Shown piece by piece: positions 48,301 through 59,835 of a stretch of DNA of 64,000 bases. The position numbers and the translations under genes are program-made. The notes beneath the pieces are model-generated. The model saw only the letters and a list, made by a program, of their open reading frames with translations, was not told the DNA's origin and ran no database searches. The DNA comes from Paramacrobiotus metropolitanus (Eukaryota > Tardigrada > Eutardigrada > Parachela > Macrobiotidae): NCBI RefSeq assembly GCF_019649055.1, contig NW_026570239.1, positions 992,001-1,056,000 on the forward strand. The letters are read 5' to 3'. The first letter of the stretch is position 1. Every line of letters starts with the position of its first letter.

Positions 48301-50586
48301 CCGCTTCCGGGACTGAGCAACCCGGAATTCCTCGACAATAACGAATACCTGAGAATCCACACGACGATCATCAGGTGCCCTCCGCTTTCAACCGACCATG
48401 CGCTTTATGCGGCAAGCAGGCTTTTGTGCGAGTAATGACGAACAGGAGGAAGATAGTAGCCAATAGCAGTCGCCGGTGGCAACCCAGGAACTGATGAATG
48501 TACCGCCGGAGCTACTGGACCCGGATTTTCAAGCGATGCCGGTGCAACCGATTCAAGCGATATTACCATTAGCCGAGGAGGCAGGATCAGCTGGGTGCTA
48601 GATACACCCGCCCTTAGCCGGACAGCGCCCGCTTGATGTCGGAAAGCGACCTGCTGATGCAAACGGATGCGGACGATGAGCCGCGATCGCTTGATTCCTT
48701 AGACTCGGAGCTCGGCAGCACAAGCGACTCGCAATCGCCTTACTCGGACGGCCAGACCTCGAGAATCGGCTAAAAAGATGAGGAAAGTTCGGATGAGAAC
48801 GGGGCCAGAGTTAATATGTGCCGTCTATCATAGCCGGCACCAAACAAGAAACGCTGTCTTTATTGTTACCCTTGTCCGACACTAATTAAGACTCGCCGTG
48901 ACTAGTGTCCCCAATGCAGACACCAACTAAGCCGCGACCTTCCTAATCGTGTGCCCCATAACTGAGCATCTCAGACACCGTTTATGCCTTGCAGTCTTGC
49001 ACGATCTGACACCTGCCGGCAGTAATTTTGTGTTCCATGCTTTTTGTCTATTCAACGGTTGTCCCCTCAATATCTTTTACTTCTGGTAATTTAATGTCGT
49101 TTTTCCATCCACTAGGTTATTTGTTTTATCGTTTTATGAGTTTTAGCGTTTCACAGAGTTTTTGTTTTATTGTAGTCGCTCTTTGAATTCTTTTGCTACC
49201 CTATACAGTTGTTTTTATCAAACATAAGAAGCCAAGAGAAGACTTGACCAAGAGGATACTTGAAATAGCTAAAGGCTATTGTAACGCAGTGTGCGGCAAA
49301 ATATTTATGGCTATTTTGCCGGCCATAATGCGGCAAAATAGCTAAAGGCTAATTTAGCTCGCCCTCCTCAGCGACTGGATCTTTTACAAGCTATTATTTT
49401 TCTTGTTTTGACCAGACTTGAAAGTGCCTTTGGGTTTGTCTGCTTACTGAATAAAGAAACAGTCTTTGTGCAAAAAATTTTGCAGTTGATCATTGTTACT
49501 TCACCGTATTGTACGTAAATAAACGATACAAAATCGGCTATAACTGCTAAATATATCCGGACTACCAAAGTGACCGTTGGTCATTTTTGCCGACCAACCG
49601 AGTGAAATGTCTGGGAGCAAAAACGACCACCGTAAATTTTTGTCTACTCATTCTTCTTAAATGCGCTCACCATCCTCTGCGTGTTCTGAAGCCGAACACT
49701 TGAGTAGGCACACACATTTAACTGACACTCGAAATCCAGCCGGCGTTCTGGTCTAAACAGAATTTATAACCAAGCGATACATATTAGTCCAGCCTGACCG
49801 CTTTTTATCCGGCGATTCAAATTGTGTGGACAGTGGACAGTGTCCACTGGACACCAAGGATAAGTTACGAGTCCCAACTTCCAGGCCTGGGGATAATATA
49901 CGGTTCCGGTATAGGGCTTAGGAGTGAACTACCAAAATGAGCTGTTGTTGTCCCCTAGAGTAGGTGCACAAACTGCCCCCCCCCCCCCTCCGGATAGAAA
50001 ACTCTTATGAGAACTGCCCGGGATACATCTTAATCTTGGCTATATGTCGCGTGCCGGCCAAAGTGTCCGGCTAAATTATGAATGCACTCAAAACCACGAG
50101 CTGCTACGGGCTGCCAAAAACATATGGGGTAGAGGCAAAACGTACGACTGACATGTCATGGCACCAGCGGACGCTCCGATCGGCAACAGCTGTCTACAGC
50201 GCACGACTGGCTCAGCGTAAAAAATTGTGGCAGTTTGAGTCGACCGCTCAGTAACCGGTTTATACAATAAAAACAAGTATTTTCGAACCTGGTAAATAGT
50301 CCATCAGTATTTCCAAAGTACCCTGTTCGGGCTGTCCCGGTTGCACGTCGTATCTTATGCTGTGGTACCGCACAACATTTTCATGTTCAAGCTGTAGAAG
50401 AGCCGCCCAGTGAGCTTGGTTGGCAGATTTCGTACACGGAACCGTTTTCACAGCCAGTTCTGTCTCTTTAGCAAAGCTGTCGCTGTCGACCACTGTTACT
50501 TTATGAACAGCACCATAGGCGCCACTGCCGAGGGAAGTTGTTTTGGAAAATGTGCATTTTGCGCCAAGAGCGAAAGATGTCGACAT
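45381..50586 (-). CDS. Protein-kinase-like membrane protein 1, 3 exons
   Basis: Exons 50586-50289, 46575-45894 and 45774-45381 join in matching phases to 457 residues. N-lobe: glycine loop LGSGAYGAVH and lysine in LAVKTV; the usual helix-C Glu is not obvious (HWAALLQLEHENVVRYH has Trp there). C-lobe: LAFLHSRKVIHTDLKPANVV has HTD for HRD; the DFG position reads GDLDDG, keeping an Asp; GTIGYMSPEMA and DVWSLGCILLDLIE follow. The overall look is MAP3K/STE-like. The last exon has a polar linker and two hydrophobic helices (MMTVCLFYGYTVLLLIMCLC and FWHLVIIILILFTILV), so the kinase is probably tail-anchored with the catalytic part cytosolic. Activity is possible but not typical. Intron 1 holds a 2.6-kb element. 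Confidence 0.85.
46785..49360. mobile_element. Inverted-repeat element with retroelement-like interior
   Basis: Imperfect inverted repeats of about 100 bp at 46785-46895 and 49260-49360 share AATAGC(T/A)AAAGGCTATT and GTGTGCGGCAAAATAG words, which are themselves short palindromes. The interior is GC-rich with a decayed gag-like reading frame. It sits in intron 1 of the kinase gene. Inverted rather than direct repeats argue against a plain LTR element. Confidence 0.6.
47700..47971 (+). pseudogene. Gag-like retroelement remnant
   Basis: In one frame the sequence reads LRRQHEAIGTDLDAKFMVKV, ALTGNATDWYREHTTAKPEK and FDIWMPKITARFADQKR, resembling the core of LTR-retrotransposon Gag (a leucine-rich block, then A-x-x-W-Y, then a W...F segment). 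The flanking 47.0-48.8 kb is in the same GC-rich style, with charged low-complexity peptides and frequent shifts. No protease, RT or integrase motif is visible. Confidence 0.5.
49979..49989. repeat. Poly-C tract
   Basis: About eleven consecutive C in the kinase gene's first intron. Confidence 0.9.
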
Positions 50587-51707
50587 TTTTTATTGGCACC
50601 GGGTATACTATGAAAAATACAATGTCATTATACCATTACGAACAAGACTTTCTAAATAGAGAGGCACGATGCTGTCGGAAAAATTCTGGTATCTTGTCGC
50701 TCGCTCTTCGCTAATGCGCAATTTTAATCATTAAGTTGCAATTGTCTTGCTCGCCTGTCATCTGATGTGTTGCATTCACATATTCAAAAACACATTGCGT
50801 TTCAACACGGCGATGGTACTGTAACGCCGCTTGTTATAATTGTGGACCATTTCTGTTGTTGTCATTAACGGCTAATCAACGTGCGGCATCATTTCTAGAC
50901 ACACTGTACAATTTACGGCATAGATATTGTGGTATATCAGCACTGTGAACCCCACGAGATAAGTGGACCCTATAGATTTGTACTTTTTCTGTAGTCTGTA
51001 CTACAACATCGCTTTTAAATACAGCATTTCCTCTGTTGTCCAACTAAGGCTAGGCGATAACGATGATCCACTTCAAGCCATTACCAATATTATAATCTGT
51101 TGTTGTAAAGGCGGGTATATTCGTATAGGAAGCTCTTGTACCTTTCCGGTGATACATCCTGTTTGACCGCACATCGAACAACTCTATCGAAAATAAAAAA
51201 AAACGCAAGTTCTGATGCAATAACTGACAGAGCTGGGTAATGTTGAAAGCCATAAGCGATTGTGAATGCTTTCTGTTTAACCGTCGGGCGACCAACTTTC
51301 GTTGTGCCGATAAGTTGTAATACAGTGCTGCGTATCATTTGTTAGGATGTACCATAGTATGCGCGTAAGCTGCTGCTCCTTGGCTGTCCGATTCGAGAGC
51401 TTTTTATTCATCCTTAGAGCAATGAAATACGGCAAATCACTTAGACTTTGATAACAGCCAATTTATCTGGTTGATAGTAGCCTTATTTCACAAGACTAAT
51501 TGAGCTTTATTGCAAAAATTAGCAGTCAGGAATGTTCTTAAAAACTATGTCCCTTGAGAATAGAGTGGAAATGGATTGAAATTAACCAATTCCGTGTTGT
51601 ATGATCAAAATAGCAGAACTCTGAATCAAACTGCGTATTAGAGGTGAAATGGGATAAACTCGGTCTTGATTCTGTCGAAAATCAGTAGATCGATTCAGGG
51701 AAGGTGG

Positions 51708-53377
51708 TTACCCTGATTTGGTACTATCCGTGTTCCAGTTGACAATGAAAGCCAGGGATAGCAGTACGGCAATGCAAAGGAATCCGACTAACGTACTTGG
51801 TAATATGCTGGTGAAATGATAATACGTCGTGCTGTGGAGCCATACTACTAGCAAAATCATGACGAAACCGGTAGCCGCAATAGCAATCACGGTTGCCTTC
51901 ACGCAGTATACATTTTCATTGATGACTCTCCGCCAGGTGGCGAATGCTCCTTCGTGAGTATTCTTGTTAGGTTCTGCTACAGCTACTGTTGTGTCTGTTG
52001 ATCCACGAACGTCTTCGCAGCTAGAAGATAATTTGACAATCGCCAATCAAATACTTTCTTAAACTATAATAATTATTAATTTTATGATTCAAAACAGTTT
52101 GTGCCGACTTGTAGGAACAGACAGACTGAATAGCTGCGATCTGCATACCGGCATACGCAATTATTAGTGATTCGAATGTGACTTTCTTACGAGTGGCGAA
52201 AAAATAAGGGAACGGCGTGGCAGGAATAAAAGTGGTGCCTCGCTGTTAGTGTTTCCCTGTTTTTACACTAACGGCAAAACTATACTCCCCCCATTTCCAG
52301 TAATGTACTCGAGCATTCGAGCATACCTTATTAATTTTTCATGCTCTGATGACGATAGCGGTATGAATTCTTTTGGCAATATTGTTTGCTTCTTCTCCCG
52401 GTACTGCGTCAAGGCGTTGACACAATGTACGGCTGTGAATCTCAACTGTCTATCCACAATGAGGCAACCCTTTATGATCTCAGCCAAATCGTAAGGGACA
52501 TCACGAACGGCAGGTAAAAACCCTTGGGCGGCATGCCACAACACCGCTGGATCGTTGTTTTCTTTCAGCACCAAAAACTCATTGGTACTCTCGTGGTAAA
52601 ACAGGTTTTCTGTTTTCCCCGTATGACAGTCGAATAAGGTCAGCATAATACAGCCAAGACTCCATATATCGCTTTCTTTCCCGGGAGTATCCTTACTATT
52701 TTTGCCATGTACGCACGCTTGTACTGTTTCCGGTGACATGAAACGAGGCGATCCGCGAAGATGCCCAACCGGAATATTGGTTACGTCCTGTTGCATCAGA
52801 ATACCTAGCTCCAAACCGCTAATGTAAAGCTGATAGCCCCATGGAGGCAGTTGCCTTCGCAGCAGTATATGGGCCGGCTTCAAATCAGAGTGCACAATAT
52901 TTCGATCATGCAGAAATAATAGGCCACAAGCGATTTGATTGCCGAACTCGACCAGTTTCACCAGCGGCAGTCGATTTGTAGTCTTGATGGTAGTACTGAC
53001 AAAGTTGGAAAGATCCCCGTCTGAAACAAATGGCGAAAATATGTTTTTTTATGCTAATAATAAAAGCGCTCCTTGCCCTTACCGGGTATATAGTCCATCA
53101 GGAGCTCAAGAATTCCGATTTTTGATGGATTTTCATAACATGTCACTTTGTGATAGCGCACAATATTAGGATGCGCTAAGTCCAGGAGATTTTGCCACTT
53201 GAGAGTGTCGTTGGGTGGATGCCAGCTGTCGGGAAGATGTATTTCCTTAACAACCAAGCTAGCTGTGCTGTTCTCATCATTACACACCTTGGCCATGTAA
53301 AGAAAACCAAAGCGACCTTTTCCCACTATATCCTTCTTCTCGTACATCCAGCTGCGACCAAGCACACACCATGACAT
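51708..53377 (-). CDS. Protein-kinase-like membrane protein 2, probable pseudokinase, 3 exons
   Basis: Exons 53377-53083, 53020-52327 and 52020-51708 give 433 residues with exactly the same exon phases as kinase 1, 0.8 kb away, so the two are tandem paralogues. N-lobe: VGKGRFGFLYMAK, VVKEI; helix-C Glu again replaced around LKWQNLLDLAHPNIVRYH. C-lobe: NIVHSDLKPAHILL has HSD for HRD, and the DFG position reads ISGLELG, losing the metal-binding Asp. GSPRFMSPETV and DIWSLGCIMLTLFD follow. The C-terminal exon has two hydrophobic helices (IAIAATGFVMILLVVWL and LVGFLCIAVLLSLAFIV). Loss of the DFG Asp suggests a catalytically inactive scaffold or regulator. Confidence 0.85.
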
Positions 53378-55127
53378 CGTATTTTGGAGACAGTAAATAC
53401 AGGTCTGACTGAATAGCTACAGTAATGATTAATACAGGACATTTACGTAGAAATCGAAAACTTCGCTTTAATAATCAGCAGCTGACTAATAATTTATGTG
53501 GTTCAACGGGAAGTGCTTGTATAATCGAGCACTAATTATATACACAGAATCGTGTTTACAATTCAATTTGAGATAGTGTAACCGTTGCCCGAGCTTTGCT
53601 TTCGAGACCGCGTTAGTTGAATAACTGCAGTACTGATACAGCGATATCTGTTGATAAGGATGACAGAAGCGTGAAAGCCTGAGACAAAGTGTACAGGTCA
53701 GCTGTACAGGGCGCCTGTATTTTCAGTAATTTCATCTGCGCTTTATAAAATAGAGTTTTGCATCGCAGGCACTGTAAGTCTGAAACCAAACGCGTTTTCG
53801 TATCAGTATACCAGCATCATTCAGATTTTCGATGGCTTCCTTCTGTTCATCGTCACGTTGTGAGTGTGATTGCGCTCAAAGCAGTACTCTATGCAACCCA
53901 TGACTTCCTTATATTTTCGCGGAATTCTCTTATTCTGTGAGTGCAAAAATGGTATTGGTACGTATTGCTGGCATTCGTGCTGACATCACAGATATCCAAG
54001 AACAAACCCTTAACAAAACAAATTCTCCTAAAAATTATATTGCGAAGGACACGAAAAGCAAGCGTCCCTATTTGGTATCTCCCGATCTGCGCACGTTCAG
54101 CTAATATTGGCCAATACGATGGAAACGTGACACATCACTAATAAACCGAAGAAAAACTAATTCACAGTACTTCAGACACATCCAGATTGAAAAGTAATGC
54201 CGAAAAACTCAGTGAAGATTTTTTTTCACTTTGCAATTTGATTTACGTAGCAAATTTCAACTTTTTTCTCTCCTCTACCAGTCAATTTGTGTGAAGAAAA
54301 AAATACGTCATGTTGCGAATCCTCTCTTCCTTCAGTGTACATTATTCAACAAAAAAATATTTAATGCTTTTCTAGAAAAACAAGGGCTAAGCGTGATTAC
54401 TTGCCAAAGCACTCAACATCTAGACGGTAGAAAACGATAATTTCGTGAAAAATTTTTAGTTCTTGGAGCAATCGAAAGTTGATCGGTATTCAAAACCAGC
54501 TTGACTGGCCATAAAATGTTTGTTTTACTGATGCGAAGAAATCTTAATTTCATGGGCACAAGAAGGATTAAAAGGAAGGAACCTGGTGTCCGAGAAACAT
54601 AAATTCCTTTTCTAGTTTTTCTTCAATTTCCCAATTTTTGCAGATGTCAAGCCACCGCAGTACATCAAACACACTACGTAGTATTGGCTAGTATTTGTAA
54701 CATTTGTAATCGAAAACGGCCAATGTCAAAAGAAGGAAGGAAATTTTCTGGTGTCAAATACAGGAAGGAAAGTTTCACATTCACTGATATTTTGATAAAA
54801 CTTTTTGACGAATCGAATTTTTATTACCCAGTTCCCAGTATCCCTTCGAAACATGTCAACCGCTTCCGACGAAAAATAACAAGAAATCCAAAACAGAAAG
54901 TCCATTCAAAAACACGAAACATCAAAAAATAACGAAAAACAGACGAATGCTTTTGCTTAAGACATATGCTTATCATCCGAGTTGTGAAACCAAAATAAAT
55001 ACTACAGAAAAATCTACATACGCCGTTTATGCGTCTTCATCGCCGTCAGGTTTATAACGTTTCATATTACTGCCAGATGACTGTGCCGTTGTGTAGCAAA
55101 ATTTAAAAAGAAATGCCAGTAGGCAGT
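53378..55127. other. Intergenic, nothing recognised
   Basis: AT-rich; several short ORFs without recognisable content or splice partners. Confidence 0.4.
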
Positions 55128-56245
55128 AAGCACCCTCTTTTGGCCCCGTTATCTTTAGGTAACCCCCTATTTTCCGTTGCCATTGTTATAAGGTCGAATT
55201 TTCTTGACATTAATAGAGAATTTATAGAACGTGATTGCACTCCCGGCTAAGTTTCCGGTTGTGCACCGACAGTTGCCCGGCACGAATCAATGCGGGCCAA
55301 TGGTCATCGCTTGGTAGTGTGAAACTGTGGAAGGGTACCTCAGCTGCACCTGCCAGAGAACGCAGTATTGACGCTAGGATAGCAGACAGCGTCGTACAGG
55401 TTGGTGGTTGTACGAGATTTGTGTTGCTTATGTTGCCGCTAATTGGTTGATAACTGCTAGCATCTATGACCCACTAGCGCCAGATTGATCCCATGTTAAT
55501 TGCGGCGTTATCCCTCTTGAATTTGGATGTGCAATTAAGTCTTGACTGAAACATCTATCGAATTGCAGTTTAAACAATAACATCCCGAATCTAAGATCTC
55601 CCGTGTCTTCTTGTAGCGAAAGCATTAGCGGAAGTACCGACAGTATTAGCATTAGCGGAAGTACAGTACCTACCGGAAGTCACATCCCTTTTAATTAATC
55701 TGGATAATTACATCTTCCAGAACACTCTCGTGCACGTAGGAATAGGTAACAGTCTGGTAAGTAGAACTTCGACATAAGAAAACATTTATCTTTCTTATTT
55801 TCCCACTTTGTCGTTTGAGTAAGGTTAGGTCATCTAGTGCGGTAGTCCTAGTGCGACTTCCGCATAGCATGTCAGTATTCACTATAGCTAATACGGCCTA
55901 CCCAACTGAAATCTTGTTTGGGGGGCCCAAAACGCAGACCAGCGAACGATCAAACCGCCCGGAAGGGCGATATTGTCGTGCGCATGGAAATGCCGTACGC
56001 ACTCGATCTATGCTGGCCGATCAGCCAAACCGGCCCATTGCCGGATGGAGCGGCTAGTATGCCTTTATGTGAATGGCTGATCTCGTCATGTCAGTCCTCT
56101 AGGGAAAAAAACTAAAAATGGGTGCCTACAGCCCGCGGAAAAAAAACGGGCCGCAAAAATTATCTAACAGAAAAGATGTCTCTACAGTAAAACAGGTTGC
56201 AAAAGGGGCTGCCTATAGCAAACGGGTGAAAGGAATGCCTTTAGC
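55128..56245. mobile_element. Rearranged relative of the CTATAGGCACCCC transposon
   Basis: The right side (56120-56235) has GGGTGCCTACAG, TGCCTATAGC and ATGCCTTTAGCC; the left side (55130-55180) has GTAAGCACCC and TTAGGTAACCCCC. At 55935-56065 the sequence is close to the coding end of the 28.5-30.4 kb element (GGGCGATATTGTCGTGCGC, CTATGCTGGCCGATCAGCC), in opposite orientation. The middle 55.2-55.9 kb is unrelated. Decayed and without an intact ORF. Confidence 0.65.
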
Positions 56246-56615
56246 CTCAATCACTCCAATTAAACATTTATAATACAACAACTAAATTTTGATTCTAAGT
56301 GCTTTGTATTAGGAGTACACATAGATATCCTTTTACGAAGCAAAATGCTTCTTGAGGAATGACGCTTTGTGCGATACGTACCTATCCGGCTATCCCCGAA
56401 TTTTAGCAATTTAAACTTTGTGCACGGTTGCCGTACAAAAATGTATCACATCAAAGTGCCCTGCCTGTATTTTCTAAATGCACTAACTGCGCAACACTTG
56501 TAGCCTAAAGTAAGCAATTTAAAATTTAGAAAGCTGCGCTAAGAATACAATAGAATTATTGCAATTACTATTGCAATCAAAAGCTACAATATCTGCTTAA
56601 GTAGTAATTAGTAAT

Positions 56616-57108
56616 TAGTGTTGGGTCGGCCCGGCCCGGCCCGGCCCGGCCCGGCCCGGCCCGAGCAAGAGGGCCGGGCCGTCGTTTACACGGCCCGGGC
56701 CGCGGGCCGATCCGGGCTGCGGCCCGACATGTCCCCGGGCCGCGGCCCGGGCCGTCTTGCAGCACAGTTAAATTTCATTCCCGGATGTCATTATGCAAGC
56801 GGCTACAGCGGGTATGTCAACGGAAAAATAGACGGATTTTCACCGAGAAACGTTTAATGCTGTGAAAATTAGGAAAAACTCATCGAAAACTACTAAATTT
56901 CAATAAATAGCAATGAAATTTTTTGTTTTTCTACGTCTTTTTTCATATTTAACGTCCACAACGGGCCACGGCCCGGGTCGCGGCCCGGGCCATGGCCCTT
57001 CTCCCCGGGCCGAGGGCCGCGGCCCGGCGCGGCCCTCCCAGAAGGGCCGGGCCGAACACGGCCCGGGCCGTTCGGGCCGCGGCCCTGGGCCGGGCCGGCC
57101 CAACACTA
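56616..57108. mobile_element. hAT-type MITE with GGCCCGG-rich hairpin arms
   Basis: 493 bp, from TAGTGTTGGGTCGGCCCGG to the inverted CCGGCCCAACACTA, flanked by a perfect 8-bp duplication TTAGTAAT (56608-56615 and 57109-57116). Both arms are almost entirely GGCCCGG/CCGGGCC words, in sharp contrast to the AT-rich surroundings and to the AT-rich centre (56765-56960). The arms can fold into a very stable hairpin. Confidence 0.92.
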
Positions 57109-57116
57109 TTAGTAAT

Positions 57117-58725
57117 AACGCCGGTTTTGTACTTCAACGTACTTCAGCGGCTTGAGGTGTTGTACAACATAATACTAGGAAAAATGCACGTTGGCGTGCA
57201 TTGGCAGAAGACCGGAGCGCAGCAGCTTTTCACTTGTACGAATGCTTATAATTATTTTAACGTGCTACCAGTAGCACACTTCACAGTTAACATACTTAAT
57301 CAATAATTTCAATTTAGCAACATAACCAGCCAGGCTGCCAGCAACATTTTTCTAATGACCTTTCGTAACAACCTTTCGTAACAGACACAGACACATTTTT
57401 GCATTGGTGCTGAATTAAGAGGACCTTCGTTACGCTCCGGTCAATAATAATATATATACGCTATACCAGCGAGACAATACCATTTTTTGTGAATGTTTTA
57501 CTTGTTGTTTTTGCCCATAATGTGGTTTCCGGGCGTAAACATTTCCAAAAATCAAGAAGAATTTTGTCGGGTAATTCAAATAAATTATAGTATGCTATTC
57601 GGCAGTTCACAAGGATATCTGCAGATGTGACCCAAGGAAACCACACAATCGCCATTTTCTAACTGTCACATCCTTGTCACATTTTAGCTAATGGTAAGAC
57701 AGGTAAGTAAAACCTACTTAACAACACTGATTTTATAACTGTTTTAAGTCAGTAATTGATTTAGAAGCTAAAGAAATCCTGAAATAAGCAACTGTCGTAA
57801 AGTAAACTGCAATGGTTAACGAATATGGCAGTACGCTTGAACAATCCACCAACGTGACAGGCGCGGTATCGGTTTACCCCACCTCCAAACTTAATTGCCA
57901 TGTGCCGCTGGTCAATTATGCTGTTCACGACTATTGATCGGCGCGTTCGGCTGCAATTTTTCTTTTACCACTGGTGGTTTTCTCGCTGAAAACAATTATA
58001 ACAATATAGGGGGATCTTACATTCGGTTGAGGAGATTTTTAGCAGAACTGTGACGTTTGAAGTGACGGAACCACTGCTGCGGTATTTTTCCAAGCTTTTA
58101 AATAAATTTTATAATTTCCGAAATCTATTTTACAATCTGAGAAAAATTGCTAGAGCCGTTTTCCGGTATATGTACATGCACTTACTTATGCGGACTACAA
58201 ACTTATGCGCATTTACATTCAAGATTTGAACAAGTTGGCTCATAATAAGATTTTTCATATATCGGTTTGCTTTGAAACTTATCGAAGTTTGCGGTATATC
58301 GCCTAGCGCCCTCAAACCGGATGGTGAGTTCCCAAACGGCTTTCACTACAGTGTCGCAAATCATTTGTCCACAAAATGTCTCTAATGAATGTTAAAATTA
58401 ATAGTGTTTGGGAGTGCGCGAAAAGACAGTTTGAAAGGATTTAGCAATTTGTGCACGGCATTTCCTTTGAAACTAAATACCACTTGCCAAGGCCTTATGC
58501 AACTTCGGCGTTTACGTGTTATTAAATATCGTACTTAACACATTTTTGCTGCCTTATACATTTAAAATTAAAACCGCCGCCCGCTTGCCCTGGGGGCGTA
58601 TGAGACCTTATACTAGTAATAATTCAAGCCATTTTATTTTCGGCTTTCCCAGTTCGTCGTCGAACTTTTAATCCTAGTTTGACTGGATAGTTTAAATAAT
58701 GGTCAATGTAGCAAAAAAAGGGAAA
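57117..58725. other. Intergenic, nothing recognised
   Basis: No supported gene or repeat. Confidence 0.4.
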
Positions 58726-59365
58726 TGGTTATTCCCACCACCCGGGCACCTCCGTGGACTATTCTCACCTTGTTCATTTTCACCGCTTTTGCTTATTCGC
58801 ACCCCCTTTTTAAAATTATTTGTTACACCACCATTGGCTATTGCACCACCTTTTTACACTTCCCTTTGGCTATTCCCACCTTTGACTTAATTTATTCATA
58901 AAATTACTTTAAGTTGCTTCAGAAATCTTTTTTTTTAAATAAGAAGATAGTGAATGATATTCGTAAACCATTCTGCGTCCAAGACCTTTAGAAGCCGGTA
59001 AAGATAAAGCCAGTAATATTTGTTGATATTAAAAAGTCTAGCCGATAAACATACAGTAAGTTCATGGCACAATCCCGATCGGATATCTCCTCCGATCACG
59101 AGGGAGGTCTGGTCAAACAAGCAGCTATGACTCGGTTATTTAATGTATTAAAGGCGCAGAACTGCCGGAACATTCCAGTTCAAGGCAAGAATTCGACTGG
59201 AAGCAATAATGGGGTGCGAATAGCCAAAAGAGGTGTGCGAAGGCAGGGGGCATTAGTTAAAAGGTGGTGTTAGAATTTATTCTTAAAAGGTGGTGCGAAT
59301 TGCCAAAGGTGATGATAGGTGGTGAAAATAGCCAACAGGGGGTGCGGGGTGGTGGGAATTGTCAC
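58726..59365. mobile_element. MITE with GGCTATTCCCACC arrays at both ends
   Basis: Left side (58726-58885) has repeated TGG(T/C)TATTCCCACC, TTATTCGCACCCCC and GGCTATTGCACCACC words; right side (59210-59365) has the complements (GGTGCGAATAGCC, GGTGGTGAAAATAGCC, GGTGGGAATTG). The layout, several short C-rich words per end, resembles the CTATAGGCACCCC element. No coding capacity. Confidence 0.7.
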
Positions 59366-59835
59366 CCCCAAAAATATTTCACTTGAGCATTGCTTCATAT
59401 AACAAAGGCAAAGTAGAGAAATTACTTTTGTTAGGTCCTTTGTAGACAGAAGGAGCGTCCTTTCTTTATGGTGCCTCGTATCATCTCTGCAGGGGACTTC
59501 GTAAAGGTGTTACACCCACAGTCATATAGCGCTATGCGTATGGGTGGATATGGGTAAAATATACTGTACCTACTTTGAAGCAGTCCAGTGTGTGATCGTA
59601 ATCCGAACACAATAAAGTAGACAGGCCATTCCGTGAAGTTTTGAGGAACAAAGTTTTGCCGATCTCGTTTGACAAAATTAATACCGCATTGCACCAAATT
59701 CGGAAAGTTCGTCTTAAGCCGCAAACATGGCCATGGCGAGGTATCGTACAAAGAATGTAACTTGCCAGAAAAAAACTATGACCTCCCTAAGAATCAATAA
59801 ATTTACATCCTGCAAAGTACTTGTACTTTGTAAGT

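Noticed and set aside
56618-57155. Pro/Gly/Ala/Arg-rich frames on both strands
   Set aside because: They are translations of the GGCCCGG hairpin arms of the MITE, not proteins.
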